From Comamonadaceae bacterium (GTDB lineage: Bacteria; Pseudomonadota; Gammaproteobacteria; Burkholderiales; Burkholderiaceae_C), in contig CANJXV010000136.1 in assembly GCA_947478935.1 (NCBI GenBank), forward strand, positions 1 through 6,837: a stretch of DNA of 6,837 bases, read 5' to 3'. Positions 1-6,341 of this stretch are shown here, piece by piece. The stretch's first letter is position 1; each line of letters begins with the position of its first letter. Below the pieces are notes generated by a model. That model made no database searches. It saw nothing but the letters and a program-made list of their open reading frames with translations, and was not told the DNA's origin. The position numbers were made by a program, and so were the translations under genes.

Positions 1-2435
1 TCTAGTTGGGCTAGCTTGAGGTTGAAGGTTTGGGCGCTGATGCTGCCGCCTTGGTTGATCAGGCTTTGGCTGCTGTTGGCGTTGGCCTGCAAGCTGGTTT
101 GGCCCGCTGCGCTGCTGATGGTGGCTTTGCTGGTGTTGATGTTGCCTTGGGTGGCCAGCAGGCTCAGGTTGCCTGCGACGCTGCCTGTGGTGGTGTTGCC
201 CTGCAGATCGATGCTGGCGCCTTGGATGCTGACATCGCCATAGGCCAGCACCTTGCCCGCACTTTGTGCGCTGCCGCTTGCGCTGATGGTCATGGCGGTG
301 CTGCTTTGGGGCTTGGCCGCTAGCTGGCCTTGGCTGTCCATGCCCGCTGCGATCAGGCTACTGGCGCCAGCGCTTAGGCTGGCAGCGCTGATGGTGTGCG
401 CCCCGCGTGCCAGCATGGCGCCTTGGTTGTCTAGGCTGGTGGCGGTGGTGCGTAGGTCTGCGCCAGAGAGGATCAAGGCATTGGCTTGGTTGCTTAGTGT
501 TGCGGCGTTGATAGTGCTATCGCCGCCTGCGCTGATTTCGCCTTGGTTGGTGAGGGTGCCACTAGCGCTCAACTCCAAGCTACCGTTAGTAGCAATGCGC
601 GAGCCGATGGCGCCCGCTGGGGTGGCTGCTGTGACGCCCAGGTTGTCTAACTGGCGCACACCGATAACCAGCGCACCGCTTCCCATGTGGGCGATGTCAC
701 CATCTTGGTTGCTAAGGGTGTCAGCCGTGATGCCGAGCTTTTGGCTGTTGGTTTGCAGCACGCCAGCGGTGTTGTCCCAATGGCCTGGTAGGCTGATGCT
801 GAGGTCTTGCGCTCCCGTGTGTACGAGCGAGCCCCCCACGTTGCTCCAAGACGCAGCTTGCAAGGCAAGGGTGTCGGTGACAACGCGGGCCGCGTCGGTA
901 CGCAGAGATTGCTGTGTAGATAGGCCCAGGTTTCCCGTCACGGCGATGTCGCTGCCATTGGCTAGGATGTCGCCTTGCAAAGCGGTGATGCTGGCTTGAT
1001 TGGCGCTGAGCTTGCCTTGTGAAAGGTCGATGCTGTCGCCTTGCAGCGTCAGGTGGGCGGCGGTGCGGGTCTGCCCGCTCAATTGCACCTGGCCTTGGGC
1101 TTGGATGCTCAGTGTTTGCGCGCTGACCAATTGGCCAACGGCATCCATGCCCGAAGCAACAAGGGATTGATCGCCACTCCTGATGCCAGCTTGGTTAGTG
1201 CCCTGGGCTAGTAAGGTGACACTGCCCATGGCAGCGGTGGTGCCCTTGTGCTCTTGGCTGGCTTGGGTTTGGATGCGTAGGTCTGCAGCGGCATACACGG
1301 TGCCCGTGTTGGTGGTGCTGCCAAGGCTGCTGACTTGCAGCTTTTGCGCAGACAGCATGGAGCCACTATTGGCGATCCATCCGTCTTGGCTCAGTGTCAA
1401 GGGGCCGCTGCTCGTTTCGATGCGCCCGGCATTGCGCACGCCCAGCCCGGCCTCGGTGCCGACTAAAAATATTTTGCCAGCGTACATGCCTCCCAGGGCA
1501 CCCACATCGAGCGCGTAGCTGGGCGCCGCCCCCTCGGGCGCAATGGACGTAACCGGCTCGCGCCCTTGAGTGTTGATGGTCGCGTTGTTAAGCGCGATGG
1601 CGTTGGCTCCGGTGGTAATTTGTAAGTGATTGGCCCAAAGGTTGGCGTTGATGGAGGCGGCCCGCGCCAAGATGGCGGTGTAGTCCGCATCCCGCGTGTC
1701 CAGCCCGCCACCCAATACTTCTACCGTGCCACGGCGCACTTGCAAACTGTCCAAAGAGCCGCCACTCATTTGTGCTTGCCCGGTACTCAGCACCACGCCA
1801 CTGGCATTGATAAAGCCTGCGCCATTAACTTGGATGCCAGAGGGGTTTGCAATGATCACCTCGGCGCGCTGGCCTGCCACTTCCACAAAGCCGCGCAATT
1901 GGCTGGGATTGGCGGAGTTGACTTCATTAAGAATGACGCGCGCCGAGCCGGTGGCCAGCCAAGGGTTGGCTTGCACCCAGCCGCCTAGCTGGGTTTGTAC
2001 GTTGGTGCGGCTGTTGTTCAGGATGGCGCCTTGGCTGCCCACATCAAAGCTGCTGTAGGTGTTGCGGCTCACGCCCATGGCCGATGGCGTTTGGATATCG
2101 ACCTGCGCTATACCGTTGGCTGTAGTGAGTACCGTGGCCTGCTGGGTCCGCGGCGCATTGGGGTCGGCAACGATGTTGCTAACCAGTGGGGTAAGGGTCT
2201 GCGCCAGCACGCTGGAAGTACCCACGGGGCAGAACAAGTACACCCACCCCAAGGCCATAAAGACCCCCATCTGAAGGGCCCCTAGGGCCGCCGCTGCGCT
2301 GCGCGGCCTTGGACTCGTAAGCGCTAATTGACGCCGCTCGCCCGGGGCCTTACTTTGGCTGCTTGCGATTTCTGCCACCGCCACGGGCTGGCCACACTTG
2401 GCGTTACATACCAGTCTAAATATCCCTTGGTTCAT
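1..2435 (-). CDS. TpsA exoprotein, filamentous haemagglutinin (FhaB)-like, N-terminal part (runs off window)
   Basis: This frame starts at ATG 2435 and stays open to base 1 (811 full codons, no stop), so only the N-terminal part is present. The product is a type Vb exoprotein, exported by Sec and then threaded through its TpsB partner to the cell surface. Residues 1-30 form an extended signal peptide region (begins MNQGIFRLV, contains VAVAEIA). A basic stretch and a hydrophobic core (about 47-72) follow, with likely cleavage after Ala78 (VLA-QT). The TPS secretion domain spans about 80-330. It has NPWL at 157-160, ILNEV at 168-172, NPSGI at 197-201 and GGMYAGKIF near 315-323. From about 340 onward come degenerate repeats of about 20 residues, rich in Ala, Ser, Gly, Asn and Gln (units such as LSNQ, LDNQG, LTNQGE), typical of a right-handed beta-helix. 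No Cys was seen after residue 69. tpsB lies directly upstream. The C-terminal function (adhesin, haemolysin or CDI toxin) cannot be read here. Confidence 0.95.
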   Translation of the reverse strand, partial: MNQGIFRLVCNAKCGQPVAVAEIASSQSKAPGERRQLALTSPRPRSAAAALGALQMGVFMALGWVYLFCPVGTSSVLAQTLTPLVSNIVADPNAPRTQQATVLTTANGIAQVDIQTPSAMGVSRNTYSSFDVGSQGAILNNSRTNVQTQLGGWVQANPWLATGSARVILNEVNSANPSQLRGFVEVAGQRAEVIIANPSGIQVNGAGFINASGVVLSTGQAQMSGGSLDSLQVRRGTVEVLGGGLDTRDADYTAILARAASINANLWANHLQITTGANAIALNNATINTQGREPVTSIAPEGAAPSYALDVGALGGMYAGKIFLVGTEAGLGVRNAGRIETSSGPLTLSQDGWIANSGSMLSAQKLQVSSLGSTTNTGTVYAAADLRIQTQASQEHKGTTAAMGSVTLLAQGTNQAGIRSGDQSLVASGMDAVGQLVSAQTLSIQAQGQVQLSGQTRTAAHLTLQGDSIDLSQGKLSANQASITALQGDILANGSDIAVTGNLGLSTQQSLRTDAARVVTDTLALQAASWSNVGGSLVHTGAQDLSISLPGHWDNTAGVLQTNSQKLGITADTLSNQDGDIAHMGSGALVIGVRQLDNLGVTAATPAGAIGSRIATNGSLELSASGTLTNQGEISAGGDSTINAATLSNQANALILSGADLRTTATSLDNQGAMLARGAHTISAASLSAGASSLIAAGMDSQGQLAAKPQSSTAMTISASGSAQSAGKVLAYGDVSIQGASIDLQGNTTTGSVAGNLSLLATQGNINTSKATISSAAGQTSLQANANSSQSLINQGGSISAQTFNLKLAQL

Positions 2436-2440
2436 TGCTA

Positions 2441-2447
2441 TTTCCTC
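2441..2447 (-). promoter_or_regulatory. ribosome binding site of tpsA
   Basis: On the minus strand GAGGAAA lies just upstream of the tpsA ATG, with the GAGGA core 7 bases from the start codon. It is the best Shine-Dalgarno match near this frame. Together with the immediately following ESPR motif it fixes the start at 2435. Confidence 0.75.
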
Positions 2448-2477
2448 AGCTTGAAATGGGTATTGCTTGATGCTTCG

Positions 2478-2608
2478 GGAAGGTCTGCGTAAGTCCGTCA
2501 TCGCGAGGCGCGCAGCGACGCGGCGATCCATAAGTGCAAGATGGGCATGCCAACATGGATTGCTTCGCGGCGCTCGCAATGACGGGTTTGGACTTATGCA
2601 GAGGTTCC
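2478..2608. repeat. nested inverted repeat (MITE/REP-like element) between tpsB and tpsA
   Basis: The outer arms at 2478-2496 and 2590-2608 (19 bases each) are inverted copies with 16 of 19 positions matching. The left arm reads GGAAGGTCTGCGTAAGTCC. Inside is a second inverted pair: CGTCATCGCGAG at 2496-2507 against the complement of 2573-2584 (11 of 12), and GCGATCCAT at 2523-2531 against the complement of 2555-2563 (8 of 9), around a loop of about 23 bases. The inner CGTCATTGCGAG...GCAATCCAT pattern is familiar as a dispersed REP-like sequence in many proteobacterial genomes. The outer arms look like terminal repeats of a non-autonomous mobile element. No target duplication and no transposase are visible. 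The element occupies two thirds of the 199-base gap between the two genes and would be transcribed if they form one operon. The family name is uncertain. Confidence 0.75.
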
Positions 2609-2634
2609 TTAAAAGTAGAAATTTGAATCGGGGC

Positions 2635-4518
2635 TTAGTAGCTGTAATTCAGGCTAAAACCAGTCGTAGTGGCAGAGGTGCTAAAGCGCTCGGGTCGGGT
2701 GATGGGTGTGCCCACAAACAGCTCGTACTGCAAGCTGCCCCAGCTGCCGCGCACGCCGATAACCGCACCGCTGAGGTAGCGCCCAACCAGGTTTTGCGTA
2801 GAAGGCCCACTGACATCGCCTTGGTCGATGCCCAGGTAGGCTTCATGGCTGCTGGCATCTAAGCCCCAGCTCAGTTCGTTGCGCAAGAGCCAACCACGCT
2901 CGCCGCTCAAGGCCATTTCGCCGTCGTAGCCGCGCACGCTGTAGCGCCCGCCGATGCTGAAGCGGTCTTGGGGTGTGAGGGCGATACTGGGGTTTTGACC
3001 GCGTGCCGTGGCGTTCCAGCGCATGTGTTGGCCCGCTGGGAGCAGGAGCACTTTTAAAGGCGAAGACAAGTTCACCTCCCAGTTGATCAGTTCAAACAGC
3101 GAACTGCCCTCGCCAAATGCCTCTTCGGGTGCGGCTATGCTGCCAAAGTCGCCATTGGCTTTTTTAAGGTTCACATTAGCAACCACGGTGACACCGCCCA
3201 GGATGTCTTTGTGGCTAAGGCCTAGCTCCCAGCCACTAACCAAGCGGCGTTGTACTTGTACCTCGGAGTCGTCAATGAAGTTTTGTGATTCACGCTGCCA
3301 GGCTTTGAGCGTGAGGCTGGTTTTCCCGCTCGCATCACGATGCACGATGCGCCCTAGGCTGATCTCGTTGTTGGCGCTGGTGCCGCTGTAGCGGTAGTCT
3401 GTGGTCAAACCGGCCACTGTTTGGACATAGCGGCTGCGGCTGGCCGTGGCCCCCATCGTCCAATAGCCCCAGGGCAGGGAGAAGTGCACCGTGTTGGCCC
3501 GCGTGCCGTTGCGATTAGCGTCGCTATCTAGGCTTGGTGGTGCCCCGTTGGCGCCCCCAAGGTCATGCCCCAGCGTGAGGTACATGGTCTCGTTCAGGTT
3601 CAAAAGATTGTCTAGCGAGACCGTCGCATTGCCTTGGTACTTGCCGCTTGCTTTGCTGCCCCCATCGTCCACGCTGGCGCTATAGCGCACCTGCTTTTGC
3701 TGGGCGATGCTGAGCACCAGGTCGCTTTGGCCTAGAGCATCAGCGGCCTCTTGCGCGGGGGTAATTTGGATGTCCGCCTCCACGGTCGGCAAGCGCTTGA
3801 AGTTCTCTAGTGCTTGCTCTATGTCGCGTAGGTTCAGAACATCGCCAGGGCGCATGGGCAAGGCGCTGCTGAGCACGCTAGGCTTGGCCTGGGTGTCGGG
3901 CGACAGCACGATGCGGTGCACCGCGCCGGGCACGATGGTGATGATGAGCGTGCCGCTGGCCAAGTTTTGCGGCTCGATCAATGCCCGCGTGGTAACCAAG
4001 CCTGCTTGCAGTAGTGCATCTTGGGCGCGTTTACCCAAGAGGCTGATGCCCTCAAGCCCAATACAGCGCCCGATGGCCGAGTCAGGCGGCCCCATGGGTG
4101 AGGCTTTGTCTATTTCGCGAAGAATCCAACCAAAGCGATGAAATGCCTCTTGCGCCGAAGCTTTTGGAGCGCCTGGCGCTGCAGGCAGACCCAGCGCGAT
4201 GGTGTGCAGAACAAAGCAAGGCGATTGGCCATCAGAGATCTTGGTGCTCAAAGGGGCGTTGTCAGGGCCAGCGCGAACATCAACGCTTGGCTCCAAGCGC
4301 TTGCGCACATCTTGCTGGCGTTGTTCCTGAATACGCCTTTGTAGCTCTGCGGCTTCGTCAGAATTGGGTTTTATGGGCTGTGCCACAGCGGGTAGCGGCA
4401 AGAGCGCTGCGCTGAATAAAAACCCCCACACGCAGGGTAAGACACGTCTGCACAGAAGAAGAAAACAAAAATGCATGATGAACCACTGCGCCAATGCAGC
4501 GCTCTGGGTCGCTTGCAT
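2635..4518 (-). CDS. TpsB outer-membrane transporter, FhaC/ShlB/HecB family (POTRA plus beta-barrel)
   Basis: This 627-residue protein is the outer-membrane pore that exports the TpsA encoded downstream. Its signal peptide has a hydrophobic core near 17-45 and likely cleavage after Ala46 (AVA-QP). A charged Glu/Gln/Arg helix follows at about 54-76, matching the plug helix H1 of FhaC-like proteins. POTRA1 covers about 100-198, with Cys101 and Cys152 placed as in ShlB-type proteins and a GLVTTR...SGTL..TIVPG run (173-198). POTRA2 covers about 199-275. The barrel fills the rest and has the family VRGY motif at 528-531 (the inward L6 loop). It ends NYSY, an aromatic C-terminus as expected for BAM-assembled barrels. 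The start is uncertain: ATG 4518 has no clear Shine-Dalgarno, and an in-frame ATG at 4476 (Met15) would give a more conventional signal peptide. The length suits the family, and the gene is intact. Confidence 0.95.
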   Translation of the reverse strand: MQATQSAALAQWFIMHFCFLLLCRRVLPCVWGFLFSAALLPLPAVAQPIKPNSDEAAELQRRIQEQRQQDVRKRLEPSVDVRAGPDNAPLSTKISDGQSPCFVLHTIALGLPAAPGAPKASAQEAFHRFGWILREIDKASPMGPPDSAIGRCIGLEGISLLGKRAQDALLQAGLVTTRALIEPQNLASGTLIITIVPGAVHRIVLSPDTQAKPSVLSSALPMRPGDVLNLRDIEQALENFKRLPTVEADIQITPAQEAADALGQSDLVLSIAQQKQVRYSASVDDGGSKASGKYQGNATVSLDNLLNLNETMYLTLGHDLGGANGAPPSLDSDANRNGTRANTVHFSLPWGYWTMGATASRSRYVQTVAGLTTDYRYSGTSANNEISLGRIVHRDASGKTSLTLKAWQRESQNFIDDSEVQVQRRLVSGWELGLSHKDILGGVTVVANVNLKKANGDFGSIAAPEEAFGEGSSLFELINWEVNLSSPLKVLLLPAGQHMRWNATARGQNPSIALTPQDRFSIGGRYSVRGYDGEMALSGERGWLLRNELSWGLDASSHEAYLGIDQGDVSGPSTQNLVGRYLSGAVIGVRGSWGSLQYELFVGTPITRPERFSTSATTTGFSLNYSY

Positions 4519-4573
4519 TTGGCATAGGTTTCACGCTTCGTCCAACTTGTACCAGCGCAACTAATGAAACCGC

Positions 4574-4602
4574 ATTGTCTGGGTGCTGAAGCCCTTTAGC
4601 AA
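4574..4602 (-). promoter_or_regulatory. candidate sigma-70 promoter for tpsB-tpsA
   Basis: On the minus strand TTGCTA (4602-4597) and GACAAT (4579-4574) are separated by exactly 17 bases, each matching 4 of 6 consensus positions. Transcription would begin near 4567, giving a leader of about 50 bases before the 4518 start. Matches of this quality occur by chance, so this is a suggestion from position and spacing only. Confidence 0.25.
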
Positions 4603-4644
4603 GCCGCGTTTTGACAGAATCTGCAAAGCTTTTATTTGCTTTTG

Positions 4645-4669
4645 TTTTTACCGTGGAAAACGGCAAAAA
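4645..4669. promoter_or_regulatory. inverted repeat upstream of tpsB, possible operator
   Basis: The arms TTTTTACCGT (4645-4654) and ACGGCAAAAA (4660-4669) are inverted copies with one mismatch, around a 5-base spacer GGAAA. The dyad lies about 130-150 bases upstream of the tpsB start, on the upstream side of the candidate promoter. On neither strand is the stem followed by a T-run placed as in an intrinsic terminator: on the minus strand the downstream flank is A-rich. A protein-binding site is therefore a possible reading. The regulator is unknown. Confidence 0.35.
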
Positions 4670-4808
4670 ATAGTGCGCGATTTTTAGTTTTTATTCACTG
4701 AAACAACAGTCCAATGCGCACGCTTGGGTGCAACTCATGAACCATTACTTTTGACTGCACACACGCGCAGCGACGCACAGTGCCGCTTTTTCAAGTGCGG
4801 GAGAGGTG

Positions 4809-5519
4809 CTATACGCCCAAAAACCCCGCCAGCGCCGGATCGCGCAGCAGGTCCTGGCCGCTGCCTTGCATCACCACCTGGCCTTTTTGCAGCACGATGG
4901 CGGTGTCCGCGCGTTCCAGTACTTTGCGGTAGTCACGGTCCACGATCAGGGTGGCGATACCGCTTTGGCGTACGCCTTCGATCACGCGCCAAATTTCGGC
5001 CACGATCAAAGGGGCCAGACCCTCGGTGGCTTCGTCCAGGATGATGAGTTGCGGGTGCGTCATCAGGGCGCGACCGATGGACAGCATTTGCTGCTCGCCA
5101 CCCGATAGCTCGGCACCCAGATTGGACAGGCGCTCGGCCAGGCGCGGAAAGGTGTCCATCACCCTCGCAAACGGCCAATCGCTGCGCCCGTCGGTGCCCG
5201 GGCGGGCGGCCATGAGCAGGTTTTCGCGCACCGTTAGATTAGGAAAAACACCCCGCCCTTCGGGCACATAGGCCACGCCCAAGCGCGCCATTTCATGCGG
5301 GCGGCTTTTTGATACGTCTACTCCGAAAGCGCGAATGCTGCCGCTGCGCTCACTCACATGGCCCAGCAGGGTACGAATGAGGGTGCTCTTGCCCATGCCA
5401 TTGCGCCCGAGCAAACCCATGGTCTGACCGCGCGCAATATCAATATCCACACCATGCAGCACCTGACCCGAGCCATACCAGGCCTGAATCGAGCGTGCTT
5501 GCAAAATAAGCTCAGCCAT
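4809..5519 (-). CDS. livF: LivF-type ATPase of a branched-chain amino acid/amide ABC importer
   Basis: This 236-residue cytoplasmic ATP-binding subunit powers HAAT-family uptake; E. coli LivF is about the same length. Walker A is GRNGMGKST at 38-46, the signature LSGGEQQ is at 138-144, and Walker B LIILDEATEG is at 158-167. The Q-loop position carries PEGR (86-89), usual for LivF, followed by GVFPNLTVREN. The switch-histidine position reads IVDRD (192-196), with Arg195 where LivG has His, so this subunit probably does not use a standard H-loop. The ATG at 5519 is chosen because GGGAG lies 8 bases upstream and family homology begins there. A GTG at 5585 would add 22 residues that do not resemble LivF. 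The gene follows livG after 69 bases and is probably in the same operon. The substrate cannot be told from the ATPase; LIV, urea or another amide-type solute is possible. Confidence 0.93.
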   Translation of the reverse strand: MAELILQARSIQAWYGSGQVLHGVDIDIARGQTMGLLGRNGMGKSTLIRTLLGHVSERSGSIRAFGVDVSKSRPHEMARLGVAYVPEGRGVFPNLTVRENLLMAARPGTDGRSDWPFARVMDTFPRLAERLSNLGAELSGGEQQMLSIGRALMTHPQLIILDEATEGLAPLIVAEIWRVIEGVRQSGIATLIVDRDYRKVLERADTAIVLQKGQVVMQGSGQDLLRDPALAGFLGV

Positions 5520-5527
5520 GAGCGCAA

Positions 5528-5532
5528 CTCCC
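5528..5532 (-). promoter_or_regulatory. ribosome binding site of livF
   Basis: GGGAG on the minus strand stands 8 bases before the ATG at 5519. It decides this start over the in-frame GTG at 5585, which lies only 3 bases beyond the livG stop. Confidence 0.6.
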
Positions 5533-5588
5533 AGATTGGCGCCGCGCCACCAAAACGTAAGCCGTATCCGCCGCTGCCATAGCACGCA

Positions 5589-6341
5589 TCAGTGCTCCCC
5601 CAAATAAGCGACGCGCACTTCGGGGCTGTTGCGCACCGCCTCGGGGCTGCCGCAGGCGATGAGCTGCCCATTCACCAGCACGGTAATCACATCGGCCACG
5701 CGAAACACCGCATCCATATCGTGTTCGATCAGCAGCATGGCGTGGCTGGCTTTAAGCGCCGTCAGCAGTTCCAGCATACGTTCGGTTTCTTCGGCGCCCA
5801 TGCCGGCCAAGGGCTCGTCCAGCAGCAGCACCGAAGGGCGCGTAGCCAAACACATGGCGATTTCGAGCTGGCGCTTTTGCCCGTGCGATAGCAAGCCGGC
5901 TTCGCGCGCGAGCAAACCTTGCAAGCCCGCCTGCGCTGCCGCGTCTTGCGCAGCCTGCACGCTCTTGATGCAACTCGATGCGCTGCGCCACCAGGCCCAG
6001 GGCTGCTGGTGCATGGCCTGCGCGGCAAGCCGGCAGTTTTCCAGCACCGTGAAGCTGGGGTAAATCGTGTTGCGCTGGTAGCTGCGGCCCAGGCCCGCAC
6101 GGGCGCGGCGCGGCTGGCTCCAGCGGCTCACATCTTGTCCCAACAAATGCACCGAACCTTCGGATGCTTCCAACTCGCCAGACAAGATATTGACCAATGT
6201 GGACTTGCCCGCGCCATTGGTGCCAATGACCGCATGCACGCTGCCGCGCACTACATCGATGGACACGTTATCCAAGGCAGTCAGCCCGCCCCAACGGCGG
6301 CTGATGCCGGTACCGCGCAGCAAAATTTCAGGGCTTTTCAT
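5589..6341 (-). CDS. livG: LivG-type ATPase of a branched-chain amino acid/amide ABC importer
   Basis: This 250-residue cytoplasmic ATPase is the partner of LivF in the HAAT importer. Walker A is GTNGAGKST at 40-48, and the Q-loop glutamine is Gln89 (GRSYQRN). The signature is LSHGQKRQLE at 151-160, where the second position is His in place of the usual Gly, as often seen in LivG (LSYGQ type). Walker B LLLDEPLAG is at 172-180, and the switch histidine is His207 (LIEHD). All catalytic elements are present, so LivG may carry the full set that LivF lacks. LivG proteins are usually about 250-255 residues, so this one is complete. The ATG at 6341 has AAAGG 6 bases upstream, and the start lies inside the end of livM (14-base overlap), which implies coupled translation. 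Confidence 0.94.
   Translation of the reverse strand: MKSPEILLRGTGISRRWGGLTALDNVSIDVVRGSVHAVIGTNGAGKSTLVNILSGELEASEGSVHLLGQDVSRWSQPRRARAGLGRSYQRNTIYPSFTVLENCRLAAQAMHQQPWAWWRSASSCIKSVQAAQDAAAQAGLQGLLAREAGLLSHGQKRQLEIAMCLATRPSVLLLDEPLAGMGAEETERMLELLTALKASHAMLLIEHDMDAVFRVADVITVLVNGQLIACGSPEAVRNSPEVRVAYLGEH

Larger units (their letters stand above)
4519..4808. other. intergenic region between livF and tpsB
   Basis: These 290 bases separate the livF stop from the tpsB start, with both genes on the minus strand. The central part (about 4600-4720) is clearly richer in A and T than the flanking genes, as expected for a promoter region. It holds the dyad at 4645-4669 and the candidate promoter at 4574-4602. 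No stable hairpin followed by a T-run was found after livF, so the liv operon may end by another route or read through. No credible small gene was seen. Confidence 0.6.

Noticed and set aside
253..999. Long plus-strand open frame of 248 codons opposite tpsA
   Set aside because: It is the antisense shadow of the repetitive, GC-rich tpsA frame. It is low-complexity (Ala, Leu, Pro, Ser), with no domain and no ribosome binding site seen.
1..2435. CRISPR-like or tandem DNA repeat suggested by recurring ccttggttg-type words
   Set aside because: Spacing is irregular and the words encode the NQG-type turns of the beta-helix repeats in tpsA. They are protein-level repeats, not a DNA array.
2467..2862. 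Plus-strand open frame of 131 codons crossing the tpsB end and the intergenic repeat
   Set aside because: Its first part is a translation of the REP-like repeat (VIARRAATRRS-type peptide, a common artefact) and the rest is antisense to tpsB.
4611..4616. TTGACA on the plus strand, a perfect -35 hexamer
   Set aside because: No good -10 hexamer lies at 16-18 bases and no plus-strand gene follows, so it is probably chance in AT-rich DNA.
4358..4666. Minus-strand frame of 102 codons overlapping the tpsB 5' end
   Set aside because: It overlaps the signal peptide coding region of tpsB in another frame, begins at a TTG within the dyad region, and shows no recognisable domain.
4645..4669. The dyad as a rho-independent terminator
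   Set aside because: The GC part of the stem is only 4 base pairs, and on the minus strand the 3' side is A-rich instead of a T-run. On the plus strand it is also followed by A residues.
5520..5585. N-terminal extension of livF from GTG 5585
   Set aside because: The extra 22 residues do not resemble LivF, and a good ribosome binding site precedes ATG 5519.
5629..6063. Plus-strand frame of 144 codons opposite livG
   Set aside because: It is the antisense shadow of livG, which has all ATPase motifs in the correct order.
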